This document shows positions 1-19,078 of a stretch of DNA of 64,000 nt, one piece after another. The stretch is from the NCBI RefSeq assembly GCF_038396675.1, contig NC_088925.1:58943501-59007500 (forward strand). The letters run 5' to 3'. How positions within the stretch are numbered: position 1 is the first letter of the stretch; each line of letters begins with the position of its first letter. The stretch comes from Hydra vulgaris (taxonomy: Eukaryota > Cnidaria > Hydrozoa > Anthoathecata > Hydridae). A model generated the notes under the pieces. That model saw only the letters and a program-made list of their open reading frames with translations. It had not been told where the DNA came from and did not search any database. The translations under genes and the position numbers were made by a program.

Positions 1-74
1 ACTTTCGGACAACATCTAAGGGTTCTATATATATATGTATATATATAGTAAAAAAATGAAAAATGAAAATAGTG

Positions 75-284
75 TGCTCAAGGTTCTTAACCAAAAAGAG
101 AAATAATAAATTAGTAGAAAATCATTTATCAAACCTTTTTTAAATTACACTGTGTTTCATCAATAAAGTCTCATCAACTTTCTTATGAGTCTTTATTGAT
201 GAAACACAGTGTAAAAAGAAAAAAGTTTGATAAATCATCTACTACTAATTTATTATTTCCCTGTTCTGTTAAGAACATTGAGCA
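75..284. mobile_element. Foldback MITE
   Basis: Two arms of about 100 bp are near-perfect inverted copies around position 180. Each runs from TGCTCA through AATAATAAATTAGTAG and ACACTGTGTTTCATC to the centre. Ends read TGCTCAAGGTTCTTAA and the inverse of TTAAGAACATTGAGCA. A related half-copy (TGCTCAATGTTCTTAA) is at 1567-1582 beside a microsatellite. No coding capacity. Confidence 0.85.
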
Positions 285-1031
285 TTATATTTTGTAAAAT
301 ACATTTAAAATTATTTTGATACATATATATACATAATACCATTAAGTAAATAAATATTAAATTCAAACTTAAAATATTTATTAGTTATAGACAACACATA
401 TTTATATGTACAAAAGCTTTATCCAGCAAAACTTGAAGTTATAGAGTGAAAAAAAAGCTAAAAAGTTACAACTAATGCTGACTCAAATTTTAAAAATTGG
501 GGGAAATAAGCTCTACTATGTAAAACATATATTTTCACATCATTTTTGACACATTATACAGATCTAGTTTATGGCTTCACTATCAGCTCCGTCTGGAATT
601 TCTGTGCATTTGGTACCAAACATCACATATGTCACAGCACATCTAATCTTCTTATTGACCTCTGTGAATACCACACTTTAGATAATACTGCAGGTTCTGT
701 TGATAATACTGCAGATGACTATGATGTTGACAGCAATCAAAGTAGCGATGTTGAAGCAGAAGCATTGTGAGCACTGGAAAGTACTTTTAATAGTGCTTGG
801 ATTACTGGTTGGCTTACATATGACAGAATTAAAGGCATCTGTCTTTGTCTGGCTAATTGCATAGATTCTCCTGCCTCCTTTTTTATTCTTTTGTATTTAT
901 ATTAAAATCATAAATAGAAATTTAGCATTAAAGTGAATTTTAGGGCTATTTATAAGCAATCTCTTAGACATTCATCCAACTGCCATTTTACTTTGCTAAA
1001 ATTTCTACCTTCATTTGTTTTACAAATATCA
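285..1031. other. Unassigned AT-rich DNA
   Basis: No recognised gene. A 74-codon open frame at 546-770 (+) ends in an acidic tail but has no family resemblance I know and no clear splice partners. Confidence 0.5.
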
Positions 1032-1083
1032 GTATTTTAACTCATTGATAACATACACAGATGTTATCAATGAGTTAAAATAC
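1032..1083. repeat. Perfect 23-bp inverted repeat (hairpin)
   Basis: Arms 1032-1054 and 1061-1083 are exact reverse complements (GTATTTTAACTCATTGATAA...) with a 6-base loop ACACAG. Probably the core of a small foldback element. Confidence 0.85.
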
Positions 1084-1440
1084 AGAAACACTTAAAAAAA
1101 AGTACTTACTTAGTTTATATGCACTTGTATCTGTATTGAAAATAGAAAAATTTCAATATAGAATTAATTTTTAAAGACAAAACAAACAAGCACTGGCTTT
1201 TTTTAAAGCTTTTTATCAAGTTTGAAGGAACTGGAAACTGGATGGAAAAACCACTCATCAATAAATTCAAATTAAATATTAATGCCAATGGTTAGAAACC
1301 CCAGAATGGTTATGAAAATTCTCCTTATTTGTTAGTTAGTCTCTATCATGTAGATCTTAATGTCCCTCTCTCTTAATACAATAACACAAGCTATTTTATT
1401 ATATGGACAGAGAAAATGGGGCTTTACACCCCCTGTTACC

Positions 1441-1443
<3 letters not shown>

Positions 1444-1534
<91 letters not shown>
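1444..1534. repeat. (TA)n microsatellite
   Basis: About 45 uninterrupted TA units. Open frames reading Tyr-Ile through it are artefacts. Confidence 0.98.
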
Positions 1535-1537
<3 letters not shown>

Positions 1538-1591
1538 AATTATGTTAGTGTATTTTACAAATAGAGTGCTCAATGTTCTTAAAGAACAGAG

Positions 1592-5297
<3,706 letters not shown>

Positions 5298-5563
5298 AAT
5301 TGAACCTGTCATTTCGAAAAGGACATAAGTCCAAAACTTTTAACAGTTAGTTTATAAGTTTGAATTAAAAATTTCTGTATGATTTATGTTTTTTTTATAA
5401 AAAAAAAAAATACATTAGCTATATACGTTCTTTATTTATCTACTTCTATGTTTAATTTCTTTAGCAACCTAGACATTATTTTAATAAAAATCATATTTTT
5501 GTTGATTTCGAAAAGTTTTAGTAAATGGACTTGTGCCCTTTTCGAAATGGCAGGTTCAATTGT
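5298..5563. mobile_element. Foldback MITE
   Basis: Left arm CAATTGAACCTGTCATTTCG... at 5298-5333 is matched in inverse at 5528-5563 with two or three mismatches, and similarity continues inward. The ends include GAACCTG/CAGGTTC. Confidence 0.75.
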
Positions 5564-5842
5564 ATTTTAAAAGTTATTGTTCAACTTTAGATAAAGATTA
5601 CCTCAATGAGATGGTGGAAAAGTCTAGATTAACGTATATGTATGAGCAATATATTTAACACATCGAGATATTTTATATAAAGCAAACATGCCGCTGATAT
5701 TTATATATAAAGCATAATATATCTTCAAAGTTTTTAAACCAAATTGCGCACATGTCAGATTATTTTGATAACAGGAAGTTTAAAATGTTCCTTTCATTTC
5801 TTTTTTAGTAAGAGTCTGCCGTTAGCGGAGTGGATGAAAAAA

Positions 5843-6060
5843 AAAAACACTTACTCCATTTTTGGAGTAAGTGTTTTTGCTCAAATTTTTATTCACGTAA
5901 AACTGAGCAATTACTTAGCGTTTTTGGAGTAAATTGCGTAGCTTTACGATAATAAAAATTTGAGAGGTTTTACTCAAATTTTTGTTTGTGTTAAGCTGAG
6001 AAATTACCCCAAAAAACGATGAGTAAGTGGAATTCTTTTTTTTATTGCCCGGCCTGATGG
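5843..6060. mobile_element. Hairpin-rich MITE remnant
   Basis: Starts with a hairpin (AAACACTTACTCC, short loop, inverse) and contains repeated GCTCAAATTTTTATTCACGT and CTGAG motifs, ending near CCCGGCC. The same motifs make up the centre of the palindrome at 31832-32195, so both belong to one family. Confidence 0.6.
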
Positions 6061-6588
6061 GAATGACCACCGTCGAACCACGTATAACGCGTTTTTTACC
6101 CAAAATCTTGGTTTTCGAGGTCATATTTTGAAAACTTAAAATTTAAAATTTTCTTTTTTTTTTTTGCATTATTTCTACATAAGGGTAAAATGAAAATTTA
6201 TATTAAAACACAATTAAAATTTATATGGCCTAATCATTTAATGTCAAAAGTTGAAAAAAGATCAGCAACTCTACATATAATGTCTTAACCAGGGCACAGT
6301 GAGAACATTTTAATAAAATAGGTGACTAACTGGATCTTCTGAAGTTTTAGATATCTTTGGTGAAAAGTCATTACCACATATCTCAAAAAATTGAGGTTTT
6401 CGAGAATCGAAAATTTCACAATTTCAAAAAATTTAAAGTTCAATACAAGTTAGAATTACTATTTTACAAATATTTTACTCATTATAAAAAAAAATGCATA
6501 TTATAAATTACAGTTTAAAAGCATTGTAACCCAAAAATCAGATTTTTCAAGACACGAGGTAATGAATTTTTACCAATAATATTAGAAA

Positions 6589-6626
6589 TTGTGCAAACTC
6601 CAAATTTAAGTTTGGAGTTTGCACAA
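6589..6626. repeat. Perfect 16-bp inverted repeat
   Basis: TTGTGCAAACTCCAAA and its exact reverse complement separated by TTTAAG. Confidence 0.85.
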
Positions 6627-7440
6627 CTAATGTTTATTTTAAAGTCAAATTAGAATGTTTTGTAAAAATTGTTGCAGTGATTGGAGCTTAAGAACAAACT
6701 TACCCCAAAAGGTCTGCTTCTCCCTACCCCAAACATCAGGGCAACAAGTTTATATTAAACTTTTTTTTACACTAAATATAAATTCTTTAAAAGGCTTTAA
6801 CTTTCATAGAATAATCTTTTATTGTTTAAAAGTTATGATCATGTAAATTTTACAATTCCTTTATTTTGGGGAGGGTGAAAACTTTATACAGTTATATCTT
6901 ATGAACTCTAGCAGATTAATAAAAAAGCCTTTTTATGCGTTTAAATTAAGTACAAACTGTAAAGAAAAAACAGTTTAATAATTTATTACCCTCACATTTG
7001 GGATTGGAGTATTCTTAGTTTCTCTGCTTTTTTTCTTTCACAGTGTTGAGGATCAAATTTATAAATTCTATGTGGAGATTCAGCTGCTTCATCTTCCATT
7101 AATTAGTTCTTTCTTTTTTTTATCATCAAAACTTAAAAAACTTTTCTTTTTAATCTGTATTTTCACAAATAGCATATAATTATATAGTTTAACTTTGTCT
7201 TTGTTTCAGTAACTTCAAGTTTTTTATAGTTTTTTTATTTGGGAAATTGTTCAATAAGTATTTTCATAACACAAACTAAAAGTTTATTATCAAAAAAGTA
7301 TACAAAACTTCTTCAGTCGTCAAAGCAATAATGGTTCGTGTCTCTTCTTTGTAACGCCACTAAATTATTTGAGTAAATTAAAGTCACGTTTATTAAATGC
7401 TGTTCTTTGACGAATTTCGTTTTTGAATCAAATAAATTAT
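6627..7440. other. AT-rich DNA without recognised features
   Basis: Nothing recognised on either strand. Confidence 0.45.
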
Positions 7441-7951
7441 TTGTTATCACGCCTTTCTTGATTTTTGGCCATGTGATTTCCTACTGTGCAGTGTAACTAT
7501 AAAATGGCGTCATATACTGGTATCCCAATAGTCTAATTTTAAACTTGTGCTACACAATTTTATTGAATTACTTTGAATCGGTACTTTGAAGTTTTAAATG
7601 GTACGTTGAAAGCGAAAAGACGTTAGAGCGGATTTTTTTCTAAAATCATTTTTTTTAAATTATGTACCATGGTTTTTAATAATGTTTTTAAAACTTTACA
7701 ATCATTTCTTCTTTTTCTAATAATTAATAAAGTAAAACTATTCTATATATAATAAAATTCTATTATTAATTTGTTACTGTTAATGTCTGCTTCGAATATA
7801 TTAAAACACTGCATCAATTTAGACGTTATAAGTTGAATGTCATGGTAATCCAAAAATATTTGGAAAGAAACAGTTGAAAACAAAATCAAAACCGTAATTT
7901 CTTAGGAGATTTGCTGGTTTTTTATAAAAAAAAAACCTGCACAAAGATGTT

Positions 7952-8046
7952 TTTAATGGTGCATATACAGAGTGTACACGATGGCATGTGTAGCGTATGA
8001 ATATTTATTGCAAACACATTAATTTATTCATTAGTTAATGCAACTA
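7952..8046. repeat. Interspersed repeat, copy 1
   Basis: About 95 bp containing GTACACGATGGCATGTGTAG and TTGCAAACACATT. It recurs in the same orientation at 18968-19078. The flank at about 7490-7700 reappears inverted at 19240-19430, so both are parts of one larger rearranged repeat. Confidence 0.7.
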
Positions 8047-8633
8047 AATACCGTCATAAACATGTTCTTTTTTTTAGTGGTGAATAATTGTACTTTTAAC
8101 TATTTAAATACTTTTTCCGGATGGTATATTAAATTCTCGTTACAAACCTTTTCATTGTTTTATTTATGTTTTTGTGTACAGTCTCGCAGGGTTTTTCAAG
8201 AAAAAATACTCAAGAAATTTCTGTTTCAATAAAAGAAGCAAGATAAATGTGTAGCCATTAGAGTATCTGTAACCTGTGTCACATATGCTCAAATAAACGC
8301 AGTTCTAGAGGTTGCATTACCTCGATTACCAGATTCTCTAGATTTTTAAGGATTAAACCTGGACCAAAATATCACTGTAATTTTGTTCTTTTGATGATGA
8401 CCGTTCTCGGCATATTTTAAGTACCATATATTATAATTTTGAAATGTTCTGAACTGGCTTTAAGATCCCTCTTTCATTCCATCACACCCATAAAAATGTG
8501 TAGACTGGTGTATTCACTGTAATATTATTAACACAAATAATGATTGAAAACACGACGTTTATAGAAACGTTTGTGTAACATTAATATTTTTCATCTTTAA
8601 TGCTTAAAACTCTAAATATATTCCAAGTAGCAC

Positions 8634-8830
8634 AAATACATTAGACCAACGTATGTAAAACAATTGCACACGTTGGCTTTTTTTCTGATGCAAGTTTAAC
8701 GTTGATCCAATGTCATTTGTTTACCGTTATAACTAAAAACAACTGGCACAGTTACATTAGTACAACGTATGTAAAACCATCAAAAAAGTTTATAGTTTTT
8801 ACAATCAAAACAAAACGTTGATCCAATATA
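8634..8830. repeat. ACGTTG-type array, about 116-bp period
   Basis: The blocks at 8638 and 8754 share ACATTAG..CAACGTATGTAAAAC and later AACGTTGATCCAAT. CAACGT/ACGTTG half-sites recur on both strands up to about 8860. The same half-site is dense at 19440-19740 and 27550-27950. Confidence 0.65.
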
Positions 8831-8934
8831 TATAACCCAACGTTGATTCAACGAATATGGATTAACTTTGATCAAATGTATACAACTCAATGTACTGAGT
8901 GCAAAATTATATAACTTAAATAAACCTTCCTTTA

Positions 8935-9200
8935 CCCAGTGAAAAAGTGCACATGGGATACGCGTGGATTTTTCCCATATGTAACCCATGTGGGGATTAT
9001 TATTTTGTCCCATGTGGGTTTCATATGGTAAATCCCACATGGATTCCATATGGTAAATCCCATATGGGATACGCGTGGGTTTTTACCATATGTAACCCAT
9101 ATGGGGATTATTATTTTGTCCCATGTGGGTTTCATATGGTAAATCCCACATGGGTTTTATGTGGTAAATTCTACATGGGATATAGGTGGAAAATACTACA
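8935..9200. repeat. CCCAYRTGGG palindrome array with 111-bp tandem unit
   Basis: Begins with CCCAGTGAAAAA and carries many 10-bp palindromes such as CCCATATGGG, CCCATGTGGG and CCCACATGGG. Two copies of a 111-bp unit start near 8954 and 9065. Long open frames here are by-products of the repeat. An inverted relative ending TTTTTCACTGGG is at 16210-16437. Confidence 0.8.
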
Positions 9201-9719
9201 TGTTATAGATCTTAAATGCCACATATTTTAATCCAAATGGTATAAAAGTAGTCAATACTAGACAAATGAAAGTCTGAATGCTTCTATGATAATTTTTAAA
9301 ATTCTTTTAATTTAAAAATTACTTAAATAGTAATTTAAAAATAATCATCGAAGCTTTCAGAGAGGCCCAACTTAATCTGGTATTTGCTACTTTATCCCAT
9401 TTAGTATTCAAAATGTGTAGCATTTTTGATCTTCTACATGTGATGTTTTCCACCTATAACCTATGTTGGATTTACCTTAAACTATTATGACGAAATTTTA
9501 TAAAATTAAAAAACGTGTTGCAAAATGAATTTATTTTAAAATAAATGCTATTATTCAATACATCCAAAATGAATATTAAAAATATTATTTTTTCTTTTGC
9601 GATTTACACGCCGTTTTTTGTCGATTGAATTAATTGAATCGCTTCGGCTTGCATAATACCAAGGTTTTTAGTATCTTCTAACTTTCTTCAAACATTTTCT
9701 AAAAAAAAATATAAATACA

Positions 9720-10221
<502 letters not shown>

Positions 10222-10620
10222 GTCACACACACGGCCTTCTATAATAACAGGCCTTGACATCGCTAAAAAATGCCGTTGATTCAAGCAAAAAAAAATGTTT
10301 TATCAAAATATCTCAACAGGGTAAATATTTACAAATCCAAACATATTGAGAGACATATAGGCTAATGAGAAAATAAAAAACTGACAAGTAAATAGCATAA
10401 CAAATTACAAAACTAATTTTCACATAAATTATGATAGCTTTAGTATTTTGGGAGTGGTAATTAGTGAGTAAGTCTTTAGCAGATTATTAGAATATACTCT
10501 GCATTGTTTTTTTGTGATTTTAAATTTATATTTAGCAGCAATGAACTGAAACTGAGTAACACAAAATGTTCTGCATAAAGGGTCAGTAGCACCTTGAAAA
10601 AAAAAGCAAAATATTGACCA

Positions 10621-12764
10621 TTAGAAAAGAGTATCAGAAGGAATTTCAAGTCCGCCTCTGTTTAGGCTATACAGATAACTTCCATATTTATAATAATAAT
10701 TGGTAGAATCATCATAAATTTTTATTTCGCTTTTTTGCACATAGCCAGCTATGTAAACTATAGCCACTAATGTAGATTTATTAACTGAGCTTTGAAGATC
10801 ATGTATATTAAACAGAAGTTCTTTTTCATCAGTAGAAATATCTCTAGAACATATGTCACAAGTATGACTATCGATACCATCAACAGGAATGTCAAGTTGT
10901 AATATCAATTTAGTATGTTGAATATTAATTTTTTCAATTACAGATTTAGCGTTTATAAAGTAAGTACCTCCAAATCCCTGTCGAAGCTTAGAAAAAGCTT
11001 TTTCAAGTGGATCTGTTGAAAACCAACCTAATAAGACATACTTAGCTCCATTACTCAACAAAGTTTCTATGAGATCAGTAAAGCCATAACACGAATGCGC
11101 TATTACATTGCTAGTATCTAGCCTAAGCTGTTTTGGACGCTTACCTGTAGAGTTTCATAAAATTTGATAGTTCAGCAATATCTCGTAGCAGTTGTAACTG
11201 TTGATCACCAGCTGAGTGGATTTCTCCGCATAATTCATTTTTAAACCGAATGCCAGCACCAGGTGCTTTGACATTAACAACATTCGAAAAAAAATTATTT
11301 TTTAAATAAATACAGCAGTACCTTCAAATGCTTTATTTTCAATCTCTTCAAAAGTTGAAGTTCGTCAGTCTTTTCTGTCAACCAATTGTTTCGTATAGAT
11401 TTTATGAGATGCACATAATCATACAATAAATATATACCTGATGTTGTTAACCTGATGTTGTTAACCTGATGTTGGTTTACTATCAATTGTTTTAAACATT
11501 CCAGAAAATCTTTGATTTACACCGTTACCATCAGTAATTATTACTAGTGTCTTACCATTTTCAATATTATTTATCGTATCAACAATTTGTTGACATTGAG
11601 CAAACTGAAATTCAGAGGAAAGATTTGCAACAGGTTGAGCTCTACATATAAATTCTGGACCTCCAAAAAGACATTTAATCATAAATGATGAAATTGTTTT
11701 AGCTAACTTTTCAGGGTAGTTTACTGCTTGACCAAACAAAGCACCTCTTTGGTAAAGTAATGAAGCTTTGACATAGACCTCATCAATTAGTAGTATGGAA
11801 GTTCTTTTCAATGGATTTAAATTCATAAAAATACTATTTATGAAACTTAGGTCCTCCATTGAGCTTATTTTTGAAGTCAATCGTGTTAAAGTTCTTATAC
11901 TTGGCAACTTGTAGTCAATACACAAACAATCATATAAACTTTGTCGCATAGCAAAATACTCATATGCTCTACATATAATATCTGAAGAATATAAAACGTT
12001 ACCAACATTAACTTTTCTCATACCATTAAGGTGTTCGAATAGAATATTTGACTGAAGCGAACTTTCTTTATTTTTTAAAAAACTAACTGCTTCAAATAAA
12101 GCTGATTCCGTTTTTATTAACTTTAATTTGTTTACAGCTAAAGATGAAATATTACAAGTTGTGCGATTATGGTTAGCTACGAATGAATATTAATTAAAAA
12201 TTACTAAAATAAATAATGGAACACCAAGTTTGTACATTTTTGATTGTATGTGTAAACTTTTTTTATTAAGCTGGAAAACAATAACATCTTTATTATCACT
12301 TAACAAAGATTGAATATCGTCAAATATAAGTTCATCCTCTTTTAGAAAATCATTTAACTCATCTGGTAAAATGCTTCCGAAACCGCTTAAAGTTACAGTT
12401 TTTCTAACTTTACTTGCTGGTGTGGCTAAAGAACTAGGCGGAATATTTTTAAAAACAGATGGTGGGTTTAAAGGTCGTTGCTTCCCATATTTGCTTTCAA
12501 AAGGTGCTTCATTTGGCCAATGCAGTTGACATACTGCTGTATAGTCTGTAACAATAAAACCAGTTCTTAGGATAGCTTCACTACATCTTTTTCTCTCCTC
12601 TAGATTCTTCGGGAATTTATAAATTGATATTTTTGTTGTAGTTGAGTATTGATATTTTTGTTGTAATTGTAATTGATATTGTAGTTGTAGTTGTATAAAT
12701 TAACATTTTTGTTGTAGTTGAGATAGTTTGACTTGCAAAGAGGTACAAAGCATTTTAAAGGCAT
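10621..12764 (-). pseudogene. P-element (THAP9-like) transposase, broken
   Basis: Read from 12764 leftwards, the N-terminus MPLKCFVPLCKSN has the THAP C-X4-C pair. The second half (VCQLHWP, C-X2-H, then an AVPTIF-like box) follows in another frame at about 12630-12450. A TAA interrupts at 12190-12192. The catalytic core is clear: LLIDEVYVK (first Asp), IITDGNGVNQ (second Asp), YDYVHLIKSIRNNW and TDPLEKAFSKLRQGFGG (Glu region), ending GGLEIPSDTLF at 10621. Breaks seen: a triplet-rich expansion between the THAP halves, a 14-bp unit in tandem at 11449-11485 that shifts frame, and an indel near 11155. A whole P transposase is 750-900 residues; the remains cover most of that. Confidence 0.9.
12636..12722. 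repeat. TTGTAG/TTGTAATTG microsatellite inside the THAP region
   Basis: Imperfect triplet-like units (TTGTAGTTG, TTGTAATTG, GATATT) of about 85 bp separate the two halves of the THAP domain and change the reading frame. Confidence 0.75.
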
Positions 12765-13192
12765 TTTAATTATTAAAAAAACTTATTGTTAGTTTGACAA
12801 TATTGTTACCTTACAATGTAACGCCTTGAACCTTACAACGTTATCGTCTTGAAGTTGCCCTATCTAATTTATAAACCAATCAAATTTTAAAGATTTATTA
12901 AAAAAGCGCAAACACAAACTTTTGTCTAATGTTAAAAGATGAACACAGTATTAGGAATTGGCCTTCAGTTTAACAACTTTGTTGCGCGATGTCAAGGCCT
13001 GTTATTATAGAAGGCCGTGGTCACACATAATATAATATTCTGAAACTAATAAACAAATCTAAATCTAAATTTCTATAAGTAAATTTATTCTTTGATCATT
13101 GCCATCATATTCTATCTTATTTTCATATCATAATCTATTATGGTATTATTTATATAACATATCACATCAATATTATTAAATTTGTGATGTTC

Positions 13193-13243
13193 AAATATCA
13201 TATGAACATTCTTTAACATCATTCTTTAACATGTTCATATGAT

Positions 13244-13249
<6 letters not shown>
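13193..13249. repeat. Inverted repeat CAAATATCATATGAACAT
   Basis: An 18-bp arm and its inverse (ATGTTCATATGATATTTG) flank a loop containing CTTTAAC twice. It adjoins the outer edge of the large foldback. Confidence 0.75.
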
Positions 13250-15990
<2,741 letters not shown>

Positions 15991-16209
15991 AACTATTATA
16001 TTATCCTGATAATACGTCTATTTGCACAAATCTTAATCTTATTTCTATAAAGAAAGATAAACATTATTCGTGGTACTTACATTCCTGCTTGCCATTCTCT
16101 ATATTATTATAAAATACTTTCACACAGTAAAAACTAACGCAATGCAATGTCGATTTAAAAAAATTTTTTTAGTTTTTTTTTAAAAGTTTTTTTTTAGTTT
16201 CCAGCTTTC

Positions 16210-16437
16210 AAATTAATTCCCATGCAAATCCCACAGGAAACCCAGGTGGGATTTCCCATGTGTGTAAATACCATATGGTTCCCACATGTAACCCATGTGG
16301 GATTACCCACATGGGTTTAAGGTGACAAAATTCCATACGGATACCACATGGGAAAATCCGTCCCACGTAAATCCCATCAATCCCACACGGAACCCACGCG
16401 GAACCCATGTGGGACGCGGTTTTATTTTTCACTGGGT
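16210..16437. repeat. CCCAYRTGGG palindrome array, inverted copy
   Basis: A series of CCCACATGGG, CCCATGTGGG and CATATGG half-palindromes ends in TTTTTCACTGGG, the inverse of the CCCAGTGAAAAA start at 8935. Same family, opposite orientation. Confidence 0.78.
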
Positions 16438-16859
16438 AATATCAAACTAAAAGAAAAACAAACATAAATAACGTCTGTCGATTGAAGGATGGATTTATTT
16501 ATTACTGTTTTATGTTGTTGCTGGAGAGGTTGCATTTCTAACCAAAATGACATAAAACAATGTTGGCAACCAATGTTGCACCCACGCAATTCGCAAAATT
16601 GTTCTAAAGTTTTTCCAACGTATTTTTTTCAAGCTGAAATCTATTAGAAAATTTACACTCCAAAAATCTTGTTGTTTGAATTCATTATTAAATTATCATC
16701 ATTTTTTTTACTCAATTTTAGGATAAACCATTGATTTTATTCAAATATAAGAAAATTAATAGAAAACAAAAGAGTATAGTTAAAATTGATTTTGCAAGGG
16801 CTAGATTACACTTAAAGTATAAACAAGTGGTGTAATTCAATTAGTGTAGTTTTAATGTA

Positions 16860-17120
16860 ATATATAACATAAAGATACATTTGACACAATGATGGATACA
16901 TCTTTATGTTCAATATAAGATCAATTAGACCATGATTTTAATATGGAAATGAGCTCTTGTTCATCTGGTATTTGTAGCTCTTGTGTAAAAAAATTTTATT
17001 TAAAAAAGCATAACTCGATTATTGTAGTTTTAATCCAACATATAGCTTCAAGATGGATGCATCTTTTTGTTTAATATAAAAGATGGATACATCTTCATGT
17101 TTAATATAAAATCAATTAGT
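16860..17120. repeat. Degenerate tandem repeat GATGGATACATCTT
   Basis: GATGGATRCATCTTYATGTTYAATATA recurs three times, with ATCAATTAG after two of the copies. Copies are divergent and unevenly spaced. Confidence 0.5.
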
Positions 17121-17249
17121 TACTATTAAATTTGAATTAAATCAATAATTTTTGTTTGTAATTTTAAACATTTTATAGAAAGATTTGAGCATTAGTAAAC
17201 ACGTGAAAAAAATCCGGAAGAAAAGAAATTTTGTTTTATAGAAACTGGG

Positions 17250-18010
17250 AAAAATAAAGGTTGTAGATAGATTGTTAAATGAGTGTCCACTTTGCAGGCT
17301 TGAACATGATACAAGAAGCCATATGAAACTTAGCCTATCAAAATTTATCAATTAAGTTTTAACTGAACAAAAAATTATGTAGACTCTGATAAATCATTTT
17401 GTTTTCGATGTCATCAGAGATTAGGGAAGTGTTTAAGACGGCATGAAGTGAGAAATAAAGTTCGAAACCTCCAATATCTCATACAGTCCGAAGATTCAAA
17501 GATTTCGCAGAGAGTTAGATTAGAGTGTATTGAGCGTAATGCATTAAAGATCATAAAAGGCAAATCTTTCTTTCTTAAGAGATATAATTCACAATCAGAC
17601 TATTTATTTTTAACAAATATAGATGTTACGTGTTTTAAACGTTGGATTATGAATCCGAAAAACCATTAACTGATAATATATCCTTCGAAAAAACAAACTA
17701 AAATAAGTTTTAGACTATTTAAATTTTTAGGATGTAAAAAAAAAAGCTTTTGAACTAATTGCAAATGATGTAGTGTATGCTTCTGAACCATTAAAACTAG
17801 TAGAAGAAGTATGCAATCATAGAGACCTAAACCCAATCAGTTGCATCGGACTCAGATGAGACTCAATGATAGTAAAGGTTTTTTGAATATTGTGATAACA
17901 CATTTTGATCCCTAGTCGTCAGTAGAATATAAATGGAATGTCTTGAAATCGAGTTCAAGAGACCAACTACAACATAAGAATATTATTTCAGATGACAAAA
18001 TTTAATGATT
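17250..18010 (+). pseudogene. Transposase-like remnant, possible relative of element A
   Basis: Open pieces include VDRLLNECPLCRLEHDTRSH (C-X2-C), the 73-residue frame 17448-17669 and, near 17850, MRLNDSKGFLNIVITHFDP. The last resembles GIDGGGSFLKVSFTH of element A at 23461-23505. Stops and frameshifts interrupt it. The relationship is tentative and rests on one short motif and an N-terminal Cys pair. Confidence 0.35.
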
Positions 18011-18360
18011 TGAAGTTTTATGCGGCATCAGATCTCAGGTTAATCAATAGTATGTTGGGTATGTCAGTAAGTTATTTTATTCAAAATTACCAAAATCATA
18101 TGTTTAAAAACATATTAATAATAATGTTGTGATATATGAGTCACTATAGGATGTTTGGAAAGTCAAAAAAGCACATCAAAGATGTCAAAAAGCACATCAA
18201 AGAGCCCGTTTAAACTTTCAAATCTTTGATTTGTGTAACCAATTTTTTTAATGTATAGATATAAGTTAACTATTTTTTTTCTTGAATATTAAGATATTAA
18301 AATTTTTTGAATTGTTCTTTATTAAACATTTATCAAATGATTTATGCATTTACAAATGTA

Positions 18361-18406
18361 TAAACCAATGTGTTTGCAATAACTTTGTTGCAAACACATT
18401 GATTTA
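18361..18406. repeat. 19-bp inverted repeat
   Basis: TAAACCAATGTGTTTGCAA and its inverse with one mismatch flank an 8-base loop. The TTGCAAACACATTGATT arm recurs at 19040-19056. Confidence 0.75.
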
Positions 18407-18676
18407 TGCATTTGGAATAATTAATATCTTAAAAATTAAAACAAATGCTTCTTTGCATATATGGTTATTTGAGCTAATGGATCTCGTTTCGAACACATGT
18501 TGCTAATAAAATACAATACGGACTAGAAACGAAATTTACGTGAATTTACGTAAAATTACGTGATCTTTACTTACCCAACGCTACATCCTAAACACGTTAA
18601 GCTGGGAAACAGGCGACCGAACTAAACACGTTACAAACAAGAGTTGATAAAAAAAACATGTGATGGAGACTAGATG

Positions 18677-19010
18677 TGCACACCCTGTATATACACTGTT
18701 ATAAACACCCTGCACAATTGTGTTTTCTTAAAAATTAGCAAAATTTTCTAAAAAGATGCAATTTTTATTTTGTTTCCTCGTCAAACTGACAAAGTCTAAC
18801 AAATTTTTTCAAATATTTTTGTATTACCATGATATTCAACTTAAAACGTCTAAATCGACTTAATAAGTTTTTGAATAAATTTGAAGAGGACATTAACAAT
18901 AACAAATTAATAGTAAAATATTAACTTAAGTTATTAATAAAAAACTAAATAAAATGTAAAAGATTATCATGCACAAGGGTGTTTATAATGGTGTGTATAC
19001 AGGGTGTACA
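18677..19010. mobile_element. Foldback MITE
   Basis: CACACCCTGTATATACACTG at the left is inverted at the right as GTGTATACAGGGTG, continuing with TTATAAACACCCTGCA against TGCACAAGGGTGTTTATAA. Short arms of about 45 bp around an AT-rich middle. Confidence 0.65.
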
Positions 19011-19078
19011 CGATGGCATGTGTAGTAGATGAATAATTGTTGCAAACACATTGATTCGTACATTAATTAATGCAACTT
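18968..19078. repeat. Interspersed repeat, copy 2
   Basis: Direct repeat of 7952-8046, about 80% alike by eye (GTACACGATGGCATGTGTAG shared). It overlaps the right arm of the adjacent foldback. Confidence 0.7.

Larger units (their letters stand above)
10230..13019 (-). mobile_element. P element (2.79 kb) with perfect 34-bp TIRs
   Basis: Ends at 10230-10263 and 12986-13019 are exact 34-bp reverse complements beginning CACGGCCTTCTATAATAACA. They are flanked by an 8-bp direct repeat GTCACACA at 10222-10229 and 13020-13027. An 8-bp target duplication is the P-superfamily signature. The interior carries a minus-strand THAP-P transposase pseudogene. Perfect termini beside a damaged gene suggest a recent insertion driven by a transposase supplied elsewhere, or damage after insertion; this is inference. 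Confidence 0.95.

Noticed and set aside
546..770. 74-codon frame with acidic end as a possible exon
   Set aside because: No recognisable family, no convincing splice partners; kept only as a note.
8780..9231. Overlapping open frames on both strands
   Set aside because: Produced by the palindromic CCCAYRTGGG array, whose two strands read alike.
10230..13019. hAT assignment for this element because of its 8-bp target duplication
   Set aside because: The THAP finger, ITDGNGVNQ and GGLEIPSD motifs and 34-bp ends fit the P superfamily.
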